64,000 nt of DNA from the NCBI GenBank assembly GCA_963817335.1, contig CAWFNX010000001.1, positions 1,247,621 through 1,311,620 on the forward strand, in the 5' to 3' direction. The notes below the pieces were generated by a model that saw only the letters and a program-made list of their open reading frames with translations, did no database searches and had not been told where the DNA came from. This document shows, in pieces, positions 24,893 through 34,094 of the stretch. Origin of the DNA: AV40 sp963817335 (GTDB lineage: Bacteria; Verrucomicrobiota; Verrucomicrobiia; Chthoniobacterales; UBA10450). The first letter of the stretch is position 1, and each line of letters begins with the position of its first letter. The position numbers and the translations under genes were made by a program.

Positions 24893-26273
24893 TTAGAAAT
24901 GCGACGGCTCGCGTTTCAAAAACTGCCCGCGACCGAATTCACCGACGAATTTTCCATCGCGCGCCGCGACTTTGCCGCGAACGGTAACGACGTGCGGCCG
25001 TCCCTGAATCTCGAATCCTTCAAACGAATTGTAATCGAGATTCATCTGGTGCGTCTTCGCCGAGATTTTCCCGCGATAGTTCGGATCATAAACTACCAGA
25101 TCGGCGTCGCTGCCAACTTTGATCGCGCCCTTTCTCGGAAATAAACCGAAGAGTTTTGCGGCTTGGGTGCTCGCGGTGTCGACGAAGCGCTGAATGTCGA
25201 TCTTGTTTCCTTTGACGCCGTGCGTGAAATACAAATTGATCCGATCCTCGAGCGAAGGAATTCCGTTCGGGATCTTGGTGAAATCGTCTTTACCCATCTG
25301 TTTCTGGGTTGCGTAATCGAACGGCGCGTGATCGGTGGCCAACGTCGCGACCAAGCCGTCGGCCAACGCTTTCCACATCACTTCCTGATTCTTTTTGTCG
25401 CGGAGCGGGGGAGACATCACGTTTTTCGCGCCTTCGAAGTTCGGTTCGGCGCTGGTGCGATCGAGCAGCAAATATTGAATCAACGTTTCGACCCAAACAT
25501 TCACGCCGCGCTGTTTGCCGCGGATTGCTTCGGCCAGCGATTCTTCACAGCTCGTGTGTACTGTGTAAACGTGCGCGCCCGTCATTTCAGCGAAGGTCAT
25601 CAAGTGATGCACGCCTTCGGCTTCCACCACCGGTGGTCGGCTCCAGTAATGGAATTCAGGCCCGGTTTTGCCTTCGCTCAGTAATTTCTTCTGCAGCTCG
25701 AAAACAAGATCGGCGTTTTCGCAATGCGCGGTGACAATGACGCCGAGCCTTTTCGCAAGCGTTAACGTCGCATAAAGCTCTTCATCGCTAATTCCGAACG
25801 CGCCTTTATAAGCGAGGAAGATTTTGAAACTGCTCAGTCCGCGCTTCACGATTTCTTTGAAATCGCGCTCCGCTTCTGGCGTCGTAGCGGGTCACGCCCA
25901 TGTGAAACGTGAAATCGCACGCGCTTTTGCCCTGCGCTTTGCCCAACCAAAGCTCGAACGCCTCCATTGGGTTCTCGTTTCGTGCCGGGCAAATCATTTC
26001 GATGAAGGTGGTCGTTCCGCCGACCAGCGCGGCGCGACTCGCGGTCTCGTGGGTGTCTTTCGCAAAAGTGCCCATGAACGGCAGATAAATATGCACGTGC
26101 GGATCGATGAACCCCGGAAAGACATACTTGCCAGTGGCATCGACAATTTCGTCGGCTTTCACGTTGTCGATGTTGCGCTCGATCCGGGTGATCGTTTCGT
26201 TCTCGCAGAAAATGTCCGCGACGTAGCGCTCGTCGGCGGTGACAATTTCTCCGGCGCGGATCAGTAGGGACAT
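24893..26273 (-). CDS. Dihydropyrimidinase/D-hydantoinase, one frameshift
   Basis: About 460 residues when a one-base insertion near 25878 is removed; the joint then reads YDAEAERDFKEIVKRG. Opens the ring of dihydrouracil/dihydrothymine. Amidohydrolase motifs: VFPGFIDPHVHIYLPF (metal His-x-His), SSFKIFLAYKGAFG (the Lys of this block is carboxylated in the family), VTAHCENADL and YTVHTSCEESL (His ligands), and LATDHAPFDYATQKQMG (Asp). C-terminal MNLDYNSFEGFEIQGRP is typical of the dihydropyrimidinase rather than the allantoinase branch. Second step of the pathway, after the PreA/PYD1-like protein. Confidence 0.92.
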
Positions 26274-26279
26274 GCGCCT

Positions 26280-26410
26280 CCGAATGACGAATGACCAATG
26301 ACGAATGACAAAATAATGTCGAAGTCCGAAACGCGCTCGATGGCAGCCGTTCGTTTCGTCATTCGGTAATTCGGACTTCCTTCGACATTCGGCATTCGTG
26401 CTTCGTCATT
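26280..26410. repeat. Inverted arrays of a GAATGAC heptamer
   Basis: Left array GAATGACGAATGACCAATGA (period 7) and, 70 bp on, the inverted motif GTCATTCGGTAATTCGG and CGACATTCGGCATTCGTG. It occupies the junction between the dihydropyrimidinase and mmsA genes and reaches into the mmsA stop region. No gene inside. Confidence 0.65.
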
Positions 26411-27931
26411 TTTTCCAAACATCTCCGACGCCTTCGCCGAACCAGCGGGTGGAAACGACTTTCTGCTGGGTGTAAAACTGGACGCCTTCTTTTCCCTGGA
26501 TGTGGAGATCGCCGTAGAAAGATTCATCCCAGCCGGTGAACGGAAACATCGCCATCGTCGCGGGCACGCCAATGTTGATGCCGACCATTCCGGCCTTCAC
26601 GCGGTTCTTGAATTCGCGCGCGGCCTTTCCGGAGTTGGTGAAAATCGCGGCGCCATTTCCGTAAGCGGATTTGTTCGCCATCGCGATCGCTTGATCGACA
26701 TCGTCCGCGCGCATGACGTTTAGCACCGGCCCGAAAACTTCCTCGCGCGCGATCGTCATTTCATCCTGCACTTGATCGACAATCGTCGCTCCCATGAAGA
26801 ATCCGTTCGGGGCGTCCGGTAACTTTCACGCCGCGACCGTCGGCAATAATTTTCGCGCCTTCCTTTTCGCCGCTTTCGACCAAACTGAAAACGCGATCGC
26901 GGTGCTGCGCGGTGATGACCGGGCCCATGTCGGGCTGCGACTTGGCAACATCGGTTGGTCCGACTTTGATCGCGCGAGCGGCTTCAACCAACGTCGGCAA
27001 CACGCGCTCGGCCGCTTTGCCGACCGCGATGGCAGTTGAGCCCGCCATGCAACGTTCGCCCGCGCAACCGAATGCAGCGGTGGAAAGCGCTTCGACCGTC
27101 CGCTGCACGTCTGCGTCCGGCATGACGACGACGTAATTTTTTGCGCCGCCGTTTGCCTGGACGCGTTTGCCGTGACGCGTTCCGGTTTCGTAAATGTATT
27201 TCGCGACTGGCGACGACCCGACGAACGAGATCGCTTTCACTTTCGGATGGGTCAGCAACGCGTCCACTGATTCGCGTCCGCCGTGGAACCACGTTAAGCA
27301 CGCCCTTCGGCAAACCGGCTTTCTCCAAAAGCTCAATGATCAGCAACGCGGTGAGTGGAACTTTTTCGCTCGGCTTGAGAATGAACGTGTTGCCGCAGGC
27401 GAGCGCGAGCGGAAACATCCACATCGGCACCATCGCCGGAAAATTGAACGGGGTGATGCCGACACAAACGCCGAGCGGTTGCAGCATCGTCTCGCAATCG
27501 ACGCCGCGTGCGAGATTTTCCAGCGTGTCGCCCATCAGTAAAGTGGGTACGCTGCAGGCGTACTCAATGTTCTCGATGCCGCGATACGCGCTGCCGCGCG
27601 ATTCGGCGAGAGTTTTTCCGTGCTCACGCGAGACGCTTTGGCAAATCCGATCGAAGTTTTCTTCGACAAGTTGCCGGTAACGAAAGAACAAACGCGCCCG
27701 TTCAACGGCTGGAGTGTCGCGCCACGCCGGAAACGCCGCGGCCGCCGCTTCGACGGCCAGATCGACATGTTCCTTGGTGCACGCCGGAACTTCGGCAATG
27801 ATTTCGCCGCGTGACGGATTGTAAACCGGCGTTTTCTCGACGCCGGAAATTTCCAGCCACTCGCCATCGATGAATGCGCGACACGAAGAGAGTGACGAGT
27901 GACGAGTGACGGGTGACGGGCCTGAAGACAT
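26406..27931 (-). CDS. mmsA: Methylmalonate-semialdehyde dehydrogenase (CoA-acylating), two frameshifts
   Basis: About 505 residues when breaks near 27287 and 26815 are repaired. Oxidises malonate or methylmalonate semialdehyde to acetyl- or propionyl-CoA with CO2 release. Seen: FIDGEWLEISGVEKTPVYNP, the NAD region GITPFNFPAMVPMWMFPLA and FILKPSEKVPLTA, VKAISFVGSSPVAKYIY, the catalytic Cys in AAFGCAGERCMAGS, and the C-terminal FPFTGWDESFYGDLH. It disposes of the semialdehydes made by the aminotransferase. The first 16 residues are coded by a heptamer repeat that runs through the start codon, so the true start may lie a little downstream. Confidence 0.92.
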
Positions 27932-27968
27932 GGTGATTTAGCTACTCGTCACAGGTCACTTGTCACTG
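27886..27968. repeat. Inverted arrays of a GAGTGAC heptamer across the mmsA start
   Basis: GAGTGACGAGTGACGAGTGA (27890-27912 region, period 7) and the inverted CTCGTCACAGGTCACTTGTC (27946-27966). The mmsA ATG lies between the arrays, so the arrays could pair around the start codon and hide it. Confidence 0.65.
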
Positions 27969-27970
27969 TT

Positions 27971-29107
27971 CTAGCGCGCTAATGCATCCGATTGTTTCAC
28001 AAAATCGTCGCCGCTCCATTCGCTATCGGCTTTCACCATCTTCTTCGCAGCAGCTTCTTCGGCCGCGGCTTTCTGTTTATCTTTTCGCTCCTTTTGCATC
28101 CGCACGAGCTCAGCGTGGGTGGTGAAATAATCGAGACTCTTGCCTTTGAAATCGGCCAGGGTTTCGAATTTGTGTTTCTCCATGAACGCGAGCAGCTCGT
28201 CACACATTCTTTTCACCATGTCGTAACCATGCTTCATCACGCCGGTGCAAACCTGAGTGGTGTCGCCGCCGAGCAAAATGAATTGCGCTGCGTCGCCGCC
28301 GGTTTCGATCCCACCGATGGCCGACAAACTGCGTCCCGGAAATTCTCGCCGAATCATGGTCGCGATCTCCATCACCATGCGAAGCGCTATCGGCCGAACC
28401 GCTTTGCACGAATAACCCCCGGGCGTGGTATGACCTTCCACGCTCGGCTCGGGCCGAAGGGTGTCGAGATTCACGCTCATTACGCTGCGGATGGTGTTGA
28501 TCGCGCTCACGCCCTGACAACCGGCCCGCAACGCGGCCCGGCTCGGATCTTCAATGTGCGTCACGTTCGGCGTCATCTTTGCCCAGACCGGCTTTTTCGC
28601 CGCCGCCATGACCCAACCGGAGACTTCTTCGAGAATTTCCGGATTCTCGCCCATCGCCGCGCCCATTTTGCGCTCCGGCAATCCGTGCGGACAGGAAAAG
28701 TTTAATTCGAACGCATCAACGCCGACGTCCTGGCAACGCTCGACAATTTCGATCCAGGCATCGCGGTTGTATTCCTCCATGATCGACGCGATCAGCACGC
28801 CGTCGGGAAATTGGTCTTTGCACTTTTTGAATTCATCCATCCAGATGTCGAACTTGCGATCGCTGATGAGCTCGATGTTTTCCCAGCCGACAACGTCTTT
28901 GCCATCGGCCGCGAGCAATTTCGCGTAACGCGGCGTGACGTTAATCACCTTGGACGCGTCGAGGCTGATGGTTTTTGCGATAACTGCGCCCCAACCTTCG
29001 CGGAAGGCGCGGGTGATGACGTTGAGATTGGTCCCGGGCGGTCCGGATCCGATCACAAACGGATTCGGAAGTTTTAATCCGTCGACAGTGGTAGCGAGCG
29101 TTGGCAT
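27971..29107 (-). CDS. preA: Dihydropyrimidine dehydrogenase, PYD1/PreA-like, no ferredoxin domain
   Basis: 378 residues from the ATG at 29107, which has an ideal AAGGAGG five bases upstream; the longer frame is repeat sequence. TIM-barrel flavoprotein that reduces uracil and thymine. Blocks: PFVIGSGPPGTNLNVI, FELNFSCPHGLPERKMGAAM (active-site Cys in NFSCPHG), SAIGGIETGGDAAQFILLG (FMN phosphate). Escherichia PreA ends in a two-cluster ferredoxin domain; here the C terminus is a charged helix with no CxxCxxC and ends GDDFVKQSDALAR, which recalls plant PYD1. No PreT-like electron-input subunit is present in the window. Confidence 0.88.
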   Translation of the reverse strand: MPTLATTVDGLKLPNPFVIGSGPPGTNLNVITRAFREGWGAVIAKTISLDASKVINVTPRYAKLLAADGKDVVGWENIELISDRKFDIWMDEFKKCKDQFPDGVLIASIMEEYNRDAWIEIVERCQDVGVDAFELNFSCPHGLPERKMGAAMGENPEILEEVSGWVMAAAKKPVWAKMTPNVTHIEDPSRAALRAGCQGVSAINTIRSVMSVNLDTLRPEPSVEGHTTPGGYSCKAVRPIALRMVMEIATMIRREFPGRSLSAIGGIETGGDAAQFILLGGDTTQVCTGVMKHGYDMVKRMCDELLAFMEKHKFETLADFKGKSLDYFTTHAELVRMQKERKDKQKAAAEEAAAKKMVKADSEWSGDDFVKQSDALAR

Positions 29108-29145
29108 TTTGGCCTCCTTAGCAAAGCCGGGCCTTTTAGCAAAAA

Positions 29146-29174
29146 AAGTGACCTGTGACCAGTGACAAGTGACC
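29146..29174. repeat. GTGAC heptamer array upstream of the preA gene
   Basis: GTGACCTGTGACCAGTGACA and one further unit (period 7), directly abutting palindromic element copy 3. Together they fill the junction between the amidohydrolase and preA genes. Confidence 0.6.
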
Positions 29175-29230
29175 AGGTAGGGGCGATTGACCTCAATCGC
29201 CCGCGGACGGTTCGGTGAACCGCCCCTACC
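29174..29230 (+). repeat. 57-bp palindromic element, copy 3
   Basis: CAGGTAGGGGCGATTGACCT at the left, GAACCGCCCCTACC at the right: inverted ends plus two internal hairpins (GGGCGATTGA/TCAATCGCCC and CGGTTC/GAACCG). The TAG stop of the upstream minus-strand amidohydrolase gene (29226-29228) is inside its right end. Confidence 0.78.
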
Positions 29231-30462
29231 GAGCAATCCACGCCATCGCTTTGTCAGCGAGTTTATCGAACGCAGTCACTGCCATTTCCAGGTGCTCTTC
29301 TTTCGTGTCCTCGATCTTGTTGTGACTGATGCCGTGGAGACTTTGGACGAACATCATCACGGTGGGAACGCCAGAGCGTGCGACTTCAGCCGCGTCATGC
29401 AACGGCCCTGAGGGCAAGCGGTGCGGTTTCGCGCCGGATTCTGAAATCGCGGCGTCGGCCATCGCGATCAGCTCATTATTAAATAAGATTGGCTCGATGT
29501 TCCAAATTCGTTCCCAGGAAGCATCGACGTTTCCGTCCTTGCCAAATCTCTCGCTCGCGGCTTTGGCTTCATCCAACATTCGTTGCAGCGCCTTGGCGTC
29601 CAGATGGCGTTGATCGAGCGTGATCCGGCATTCTTCGACGACGCTGGTGACGATTCCCGGTTTTGTTGCGCAGGAACCGATCGTGCACACGCCCTGGCCG
29701 CTACGTTTGGCGATCTCGTAGATTTCCGGACTCATTTTCGCCGCTGCGAGAAAGGCGTCACGCCGGCGATTCATCGGTGTGCTGCCGGAATGCGCGGCCT
29801 GGCCGCGAAAAGTGATCGCGTGGCGTTCCACGCCAAAAGTTCCGAGGACCGTGCCGAGCGGGAGATCGAGATCGAGCAGCACCGGCCCCTGTTCGATGTG
29901 CAATTCAATGTAAGCGGCCGCGTTTTTCAGTTCCTTGCCGGAATCTTTCACTTTTTCGAAATCGATTCCGTGTTCCTTCACCGCGTCGACCAGGCGAATC
30001 CCGTCTTTGTCTTTGAGTCCTCGCGTTTCATCCATGTCGATCTTTCCGGAGCACGCAGACGAACCAAAAAGACTTTTGCCGAAACGCGCGCCTTCTTCGT
30101 CGCACCAATCGACGAGCCGAACCGTGACCGACGGCTTGCCTTTGTATTGCTCGGCGATCCGTCGCAAAATTTCGACGCCGGCGAGCGTGTTTAAACATCC
30201 ATCGAGCCAGCCGCCGTTCGGGACCGAATCGATGTGTCCACCGATCAGGAGCGCCTTTGTCTGATTGTCCGCCGAGAGTTGCCCAGAAATTTCCGGCCGC
30301 GTCGTTATGAATCTCCGCGCCGGTCTCTTCCACTTTCGATCGCAACCATTTTCGCGCCTTCGCCCAAGTTGGAGTAAAGGCGACCCGCTGGGCGCCGTTT
30401 TCGTCGCCGGTGAGCGAACGCAGCTCCTTCAATTCCGCGACCGTGCGTTTCGGGTTTAGCAT
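29226..30462 (-). CDS. M20-family carbamoyl-amidohydrolase (beta-ureidopropionase/allantoate amidohydrolase type), one frameshift
   Basis: About 412 residues when a break near 30257 is repaired; the joint then reads SDKALLIGGHIDSVPNGGWL. Zinc hydrolase of the HyuC/AllC group. Ligand contexts: GGHIDSV (His), WLDGCLN (Asp), DEEGARFG (Glu pair), IELHIEQGP (His), and HGISHNKIEDT (His near the C terminus). Members cleave N-carbamoyl-beta-alanine, allantoate or ureidoglycolate. Lying between xdhC and preA it could serve the pyrimidine route (third step, otherwise missing) or the purine route; the sequence does not decide. Its stop is inside a palindromic element. Confidence 0.85.
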
Positions 30463-30465
30463 GAT

Positions 30466-31263
30466 TTAGGAGGTACTGCGCAGATGGCTGCCTTTGCGCT
30501 TGCGCAAGACCTGTAGAATTTCGCCAATCACGCTGACCGCGATTTCCGCCGGAGAATCGGCGCCGATATCCAACCCGATGGGCGCGTAAACATGTTTCAG
30601 TTTCTCGACCGGTGCGACCTGCTTTAACGCATCGAACACCCGATGCACTTTGCGGCGACTACCAATCATCCCGATGTAGCCAGCGCCGCTTTTCTTGAGC
30701 GCAGCCGCGAGCGCTTCGCGATCGAGCTCGTAATTCCGACTCACCAAGACCAGCGCTTCATCATCGTGCCAGTCACGTTGAGAAATGAATTCGGCGGCGT
30801 TGGCGACGACGCGATCGCTCGTTGCCGGAAAATTTTCCAGCAGCTCGGCGCGGTCTTCGACCGCTGTAACATACATTCCGCAGTCGGTGGCGAGCTTGGC
30901 AATGGCGAGGGAACAATGTCCCGCCCCAACCAGAAAGATTGCGGCATTCAAGTTTTGCGGCTCGATCATGATCGTGACTTCGCCACCGCAAATCGCGCCG
31001 AACGAATCCGGTCTATCTTCGCGCAGCGGATAAGTTTTCAGAATAGTCTTTTTCGCAGCGATGCTTTTGAGACAATCTTCAACCACGAGTGCCTCGAATT
31101 TTCCGCCACCGATCGTCCCGGAGATCTTGCCATCGTTATAGACAAGCATTTTTGATCCGGTCTGGCGCGGCACGGAGCCGGTAGTTGCCGCAACCGTGGC
31201 CAAAGCGCAGAGCGTTCGATTTTGCCGGGCGCGCAACAACTCTTCGAGAATTTCGGCGCTCAT
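30466..31263 (-). CDS. xdhC: XdhC-family molybdenum cofactor insertion protein
   Basis: 265 residues. XdhC binds the molybdenum cofactor, helps add its terminal sulphur and loads it into xanthine dehydrogenase. N-terminal CALATVAATTGSVPRQTGSK and GTIGGGKFEALVVED are the XdhC/CoxI block; the C-terminal half is a Rossmann-like domain (AAIFLVGAGHCSLAIAKLA, AGYIGMIGSRRKVHRVFDAL). Unusually it is not next to xdhAB, which lies 5.5 kb away on the other strand, but is coupled to uricase by an ATGA overlap at 31260-31263. Confidence 0.9.
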   Translation of the reverse strand: MSAEILEELLRARQNRTLCALATVAATTGSVPRQTGSKMLVYNDGKISGTIGGGKFEALVVEDCLKSIAAKKTILKTYPLREDRPDSFGAICGGEVTIMIEPQNLNAAIFLVGAGHCSLAIAKLATDCGMYVTAVEDRAELLENFPATSDRVVANAAEFISQRDWHDDEALVLVSRNYELDREALAAALKKSGAGYIGMIGSRRKVHRVFDALKQVAPVEKLKHVYAPIGLDIGADSPAEIAVSVIGEILQVLRKRKGSHLRSTS

Positions 31264-32099
31264 CGCGTTACGACTGCTTCGATTTGTCCGTGCGGCTCCT
31301 CCGTTGGGGTAAAGATTTCGTTTTTGTTTTCGCGACCGAATCGCGAAAGATCAATCGGAAGATAATGCTTATTCGGCATCGCCAGCTCGACCCGCGAAAT
31401 TTCCGGGCAAACTTGGAGCGCCGCCGTGCCCATCTCGAACAAAGTCGTCTGCGCCGACGGACTGTAGTTGTCCGCAAAGACCTTCAGCATTGCGGCGATG
31501 ATCTTATCATTCTGGGTGCGATAGTTACCGGGTTTTTTCGAATAACTCCACGCGGCGCGCAATGCCGTCGCCAGAATTCGGTCGGCCGTTTCCGGTAACG
31601 TGGTGAATTCGTCCTTTGGATAATTTTCGAAGCCGGAGCCGGTCGACTTCAAAATGATGAAATCGCGAATGCCGGATTCGACGGAATGCGATTCGCGAGT
31701 GCATTCGACGCGGGTAAACATTTTTGCATCGCTCCCGGCGACAAACGAATGCGGATGCGGTTTTCCGTCGATCTCCATCCGGCGCCAATCGCGTGCGCTG
31801 ACCTCGATGCTCGTCGAGCGGACTTGTTGATAGCGCTTCAAAAAATGTTCGCCCAACGCGATGGCAAAGGGCTCGATCTCTTCGCCGAGGTTTTCCCCGG
31901 CAAGGATGTTGATCGTGTTCTTGATCGTGTCGGTGGGCACAACCTTGGTGTTGTCGCCGGAGGTGTAGGAAGATTCGAAATCGCCCTCGAGCTTGGCTGC
32001 GACGTCGATCTCGACGATCGATTGGCGATCTTTGCCGCGCAGGATCTTCGCGACGCGGACGCGGGCCTTGCCATAACGATGGGACGCGAGCTTCGGCAT
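31260..32099 (-). CDS. Urate oxidase (uricase)
   Basis: 279 residues, cofactor-free enzyme turning urate into 5-hydroxyisourate. T-fold repeats with the known active-site contexts: Lys in SHRYGKARVRV near residue 11, Thr in VVPTDTIKNTINI near 57, Gln/Arg pocket residues, His in AMPNKHYLPIDL near 245. Length is slightly under animal uricases (about 300). First gene of the minus-strand arm, head-to-head with the OHCU decarboxylase gene, and coupled to xdhC. In the pathway its product passes to the HIU hydrolase coded on the opposite strand. Confidence 0.95.
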   Translation of the reverse strand: MPKLASHRYGKARVRVAKILRGKDRQSIVEIDVAAKLEGDFESSYTSGDNTKVVPTDTIKNTINILAGENLGEEIEPFAIALGEHFLKRYQQVRSTSIEVSARDWRRMEIDGKPHPHSFVAGSDAKMFTRVECTRESHSVESGIRDFIILKSTGSGFENYPKDEFTTLPETADRILATALRAAWSYSKKPGNYRTQNDKIIAAMLKVFADNYSPSAQTTLFEMGTAALQVCPEISRVELAMPNKHYLPIDLSRFGRENKNEIFTPTEEPHGQIEAVVTR

Positions 32100-32136
32100 T
32101 GCGTCTCATGCTTAATTGATTTAGTCCGGTAATGCG
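32100..32136. promoter_or_regulatory. 37-bp divergent promoter gap of the nucleobase island
   Basis: The starts of the uricase (minus) and OHCU decarboxylase (plus) genes are only 37 bp apart. The gap contains an A/T-rich core TTAATTGATTTAG. Either very short leaders or promoters lying inside the first codons of the opposite gene must be used. No convincing palindrome seen. Confidence 0.5.
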
Positions 32137-32631
32137 ATGGTAAACGTCCAGGCATTAAACGCGCTCGATCGCGAGGGATTCACCGCCACGCTCGCGCCGG
32201 TGTTTGAGCATTCTCCCTGGGTGCCGGCGCGGACGGCAGACAAGCGACCGTTCGCCGATCGAACGGACCTGCTTGCCGCCTTGTGCGAAACGGTCATGAA
32301 AGCGAGCGATGATGAAAAACTCGCGCTGATTCGCGCGCATCCGGATTTGGTAGGACGCGCCGGACTGACGCTGGAATCGAAATCCGAGCAGGCCGACGCC
32401 GGGCTGGGCGAACTTTCGCGCGAGGAAGCTGAGCGTTTTCAGGAATACAATGCGCGTTACCGCGAACGTTTTGGCTTTCCCTTTGTGATCTGCGCGCGTC
32501 TAAACAAAAAGCAGGCGATTCTCGACGCGTTTCCGGTTCGTCTGCCGAATTCCCGCGAACAGGAGATCGAAATTGCGCTGCGCGAGATTTTCAAAATCGC
32601 TGACCTGCGATTGCAAGATTTAGTCGAATGA
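32137..32631 (+). CDS. uraD: OHCU decarboxylase
   Basis: 164 residues. Converts 2-oxo-4-hydroxy-4-carboxy-5-ureidoimidazoline to S-allantoin. Family marks: FEHSPWVPARTADKRPF at the start, ALIRAHPDLVGRAG (catalytic His in HPDL), and FGFPFVICARLNKKQAIL. All-helical single-domain protein of normal length. Its stop overlaps the HIU hydrolase start (ATGA at 32628), matching the consecutive steps of the two enzymes. Confidence 0.94.
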   Translation: MVNVQALNALDREGFTATLAPVFEHSPWVPARTADKRPFADRTDLLAALCETVMKASDDEKLALIRAHPDLVGRAGLTLESKSEQADAGLGELSREEAERFQEYNARYRERFGFPFVICARLNKKQAILDAFPVRLPNSREQEIEIALREIFKIADLRLQDLVE

Positions 32632-32954
32632 GCGCTCTCACAACACACGTCCTGGATACGACGCGCGGCCAGCCGGCCGCGGGAATGAAGATCGAATTGT
32701 GGTCGTTGGACAAGAAAGCGCTCCTGAAAACGATTTCGACAAATAAAGACGGGCGGACCGATGCTCCATTGCTCGACGGAGATTCGATGGCGCCGGGAAA
32801 TTACGAACTGATCTTTTTTGTGAGCGATTACTTCGGTGAGAAAAAGTTTCTCGATCGCGTGCCGGTCCGTTTCATCATTTCCGACGCATCCACCAAATAT
32901 CACGTGCCGCTCCTGGTTTCGCCATGGAGCTACAGCACTTATCGAGGCGGCTAA
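32628..32954 (+). CDS. uraH: 5-hydroxyisourate hydrolase (transthyretin-like)
   Basis: 108 residues, tetrameric transthyretin fold. N-terminal LTTHVLDTTRGQPAAGM with the catalytic His, and C-terminal SPWSYSTYRGG, the YRGS-type tail whose Tyr/Arg line the active site (the last Ser is Gly here). Hydrolyses the 5-hydroxyisourate made by uricase. Coupled upstream to uraD and overlapped by 31 bp by the most likely allantoicase start. Confidence 0.95.
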   Translation: MSALTTHVLDTTRGQPAAGMKIELWSLDKKALLKTISTNKDGRTDAPLLDGDSMAPGNYELIFFVSDYFGEKKFLDRVPVRFIISDASTKYHVPLLVSPWSYSTYRGG

Positions 32955-33990
32955 ATCAAAATTCGTGGTTCGTGAGCTCCGCTGATCCAACTCCTCCCGC
33001 GCCACCGGGTCTTATTGATCTTGCATCGGAACGTGTCGGTGGTGTGGCGCTCATCGCGAACGACGAATTTTTCGCGGAAAAAGAAAATTTGCTCAAACCG
33101 GGCCGCGGGATTTTTATCGCGGACAAGTTCACCGATCGCGGCAAATGGATGGATGGATGGGAAACGCGCCGGCGCCGCAAACCCGGCAACGATTGGTGTG
33201 TGATTCAACTCGGCTTACGCGGCGTGATCAAACATGTCGACATCGACACCAATCATTTTCTTGGAAATCATCCGCCTTTTGGGTCGCTCGATGCGATTTC
33301 GAAAGCGGGATCTTTTCCGAAGAGCGTCGCCGCGATCGGAAGGCTCTCCTGGAAATCGATTCTCAAAAAATCTCCTTTGAACCCTGGCTCGCAAAATCTT
33401 TTTGAAATCAAGAGCGACAAAACCTCGACGCACGTGCGGCTAAATATTATTCCAGACGGCGGCGTCGCGCGCCTTCGTGTTTACGGCATTGTGGTTCCCG
33501 ACTGGGGCAAATTGAAACCCGGCGACGTTATCGATCTTGCCGCGATCGAAAATGGAGGAGTGCCGCTCGCCTGCAGCGACATGTTTTTCAGCTCGATGAA
33601 CAATCTGATCATGCCCGGCCGCGCGAAGAACATGGGTGACGGCTGGGAAACGAGACGCAAGCGCGGTCCCGGACATGATTGGATTATCTTGAAACTCGGA
33701 GTGCCGGGTTCGATCCGAAAGATCGAAGTCGATACCAATCACTTCAAAGGAAATTTTCCGGACACGTGCGCGATCGAAGGTTGCAACGCGCCGGCCGCTG
33801 CGATCAAGGAGCTGATGGATGACAAGGTTCGCTGGCGCAAGCTTCTACCGAAAACAAAACTACGAGCCGAACGAGCGTCGGTTATTTCGAGCGTGAACTC
33901 GCCAAAATCGACAACTGCACGCACGTTCGGCTCAACATTTATCCCGACGGCGGCGTGAGCCGATTGCGCGTGTGGGGAACGCTCTCGTGA
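32924..33990 (+). CDS. Allantoicase, frameshifts near the 3' end
   Basis: About 355 residues after repair of two indels around 33860-33880; the tail then ends HVRLNIYPDGGVSRLRVWG, which repeats the block seen at mid-protein (HVRLNIIPDGGVARLRVYG). Two copies of the allantoicase domain are clear: GLIDLASERVGGVAL and DVIDLAAIENGGVPL starts, each followed by MxDGWETRRxR and DTNHFxGN. Splits allantoate into ureidoglycolate and urea. The start is uncertain: ATG at 32924 overlaps uraH, and a GTG about 45 bp downstream is possible. A 96-bp hairpin element follows 1 bp after the stop. Confidence 0.9.
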
Positions 33991-33991
33991 T

Positions 33992-34087
33992 TTGTCATGT
34001 TGAGCGCAGCGAAACATCGCTGGCTATTGTTTGCGGACGAATGATCAGGAAAAAGTCAGGGCTTCTTCGGTCTGCTCAGAATGACAA
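33992..34087. mobile_element. 96-bp gene-less relative of the GIY-YIG element
   Basis: Left arm 33992-34024 reads TTGTCATGTTGAGCGCAGCG then AAACATCGCTGGC; right arm 34055-34087 is the inverted TCTGAGC subtype. Arms match the borders of the GIY-YIG element at 13 kb, separated here by 30 bp with no gene. It sits exactly between the allantoicase stop and the allantoinase start. Confidence 0.65.
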
Positions 34088-34094
34088 TTGGTAA

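Noticed and set aside
29108..29236. 43-residue N-terminal extension of the preA product
   Set aside because: Encoded by heptamer and palindromic repeats; a perfect AAGGAGG precedes the internal ATG at 29107.
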